From the NCBI GenBank assembly GCA_964394085.1, contig CAYMWF010000018.1, forward strand, positions 12,490-76,489: 64,000 bases of DNA. Direction: 5' to 3'. The notes beneath the pieces were generated by a model that was given only the letters and a program-made list of their open reading frames with translations, was not told the DNA's origin and searched no databases. A program made the translations under genes and the position numbers. Source of the DNA: CAYMWF01 sp964394085 [NCBI: uncultured Gemmatimonadota bacterium]. GTDB taxonomy: Bacteria > GCA-2686955 > CAYMWF01. Below are positions 63,667-64,000 of the stretch, piece after piece. Numbering within the stretch: position 1 is the first letter of the stretch; the number at the start of each line of letters is the position of its first letter.

Positions 63667-63962
63667 GTCGAAGAGGGAGCGCCTTCCCGCCCGGCGGAGC
63701 TACGCTGCGTCATCCGGCTCCACTAATCCCTCGCTCCGGGAAGCGCTGAAACTCGCGGTTCCCGACCCTCGCTGTTCGCACTTGCTCACAGCTTCTCCTC
63801 TCCCCCCGCTCAGACATCAGCGCTTCCGATCCCTCCCAACCCGCTGGTCGCACACGCTCCCAGTCCCAGCCCTGCTCAGGAAAGTGTCGCCCCGTCCCGT
63901 CTCCCTGCCTCCCCGGATGACTCCGCTATGTCCGCCGGGCGGGATGGCGCTCCCTCTTCGAC
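63667..63962. repeat. Inverted-repeat element, copy B
   Basis: Arms at 63667-63717 and 63913-63962 are inverted copies: GTCGAAGAGGGAGCGCC ... CGTCATCCGG on the left and its complement CCGGATGAC ... GGCGCTCCCTCTTCGAC on the right, with the main differences in a 10-11 nt internal stretch and one base at the GGCGC end. A nested pair (GGAAGCGCTGA and TCAGCGCTTCC) lies inside. It is homologous to the inner part of copy A (3547-3897), though the central spacer differs (about 195 nt here, 259 nt there). The rest of the 425-nt gap after 63575 holds nothing else I can identify. Confidence 0.7.
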
Positions 63963-64000
63963 TCCCCGGTGACGGGAACCGGGAGGGGCACTCTCTAAAA

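Overview
The window comes from a bacterial chromosome. It carries about 59 protein genes, two tRNA genes, several recognisable promoters and at least four families of non-coding repeats. The organism is double-membraned: there are lipoproteins with lipoboxes, a BamD-like lipoprotein, an Omp85-type barrel, LolA/LolB-like and DUF3108-like proteins and a five-LysM lytic transglycosylase. It uses sigma-54 (two NtrC-type regulators, a kinase and a perfectly spaced -24/-12 element) and c-di-GMP (a PilZ protein), and it makes queuosine (queF, queA, tgt). TTG starts are frequent. The gene mix (DUF4416, RNase HIII, a free-standing PASTA protein after rsmB, a divergent EF-G, many unnamed envelope genes) suggests a deep-branching Gram-negative lineage such as the Krumholzibacteriota/Eisenbacteria/Latescibacterota side of the FCB group. 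That placement is inference and no rRNA is present to test it.

Layout. 1-1253 (minus): iorA (cut by the window edge) and a HisC-like aminotransferase. 1681-3366: secreted propeller-like protein. 3367-4178: a non-coding repeat block with a large inverted-repeat element. 4179-6246 (minus): radical SAM enzyme coupled to a polytopic membrane protein. 6376-7419 (minus): secreted CHAP-like protein. 7655-11280 (minus): four tightly coupled unnamed membrane proteins. 11426-14974: ABC-F ATPase and, divergently, a MATE transporter. 15196-18006: a ParA ATPase fused to a glycogen-binding (CBM48) domain, followed by three unnamed genes. 18075-23142 (minus): PilZ protein, two sigma-54 activators and a sensor kinase. 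23435-28652: queF, smg, topA, xer recombinase, argF. 28694-32178 (minus): LysM transglycosylase and Omp85-like barrel. 32407-43762: long envelope run (PEGA/TPR, BamD-like, nadD, TPR lipoprotein, LolA-like, DUF4416, DUF3108, unnamed, manC, rnhC, M16 protease). 43878-44522: tRNA-Arg, tRNA-Val and two repeat structures. 44523-48427: phosphodiesterase-like lipoprotein, polysaccharide deacetylase and GT2. 48537-63575: fusA, yebC, ruvC-ruvA-ruvB, queA, tgt, yajC, def, fmt, TenI-like, ThiF-like, rsmB, PASTA protein, rpe, and a protein with two Hfq/Sm-like domains. 63576-64000: second copy of the inverted-repeat element.

How the genes work together. The fusA-to-rpe run is an information-processing cluster (translation, tRNA/rRNA modification, recombination), with many 4-nt start/stop overlaps implying translational coupling. 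The 32-43 kb run and the 28-32 kb pair look like envelope-biogenesis functions. The most original material is the ParA-CBM48 locus, the four-gene membrane operon, the inverted-repeat elements, the TenI/ThiF pair inserted in a classic translation operon and the double Sm-fold protein.
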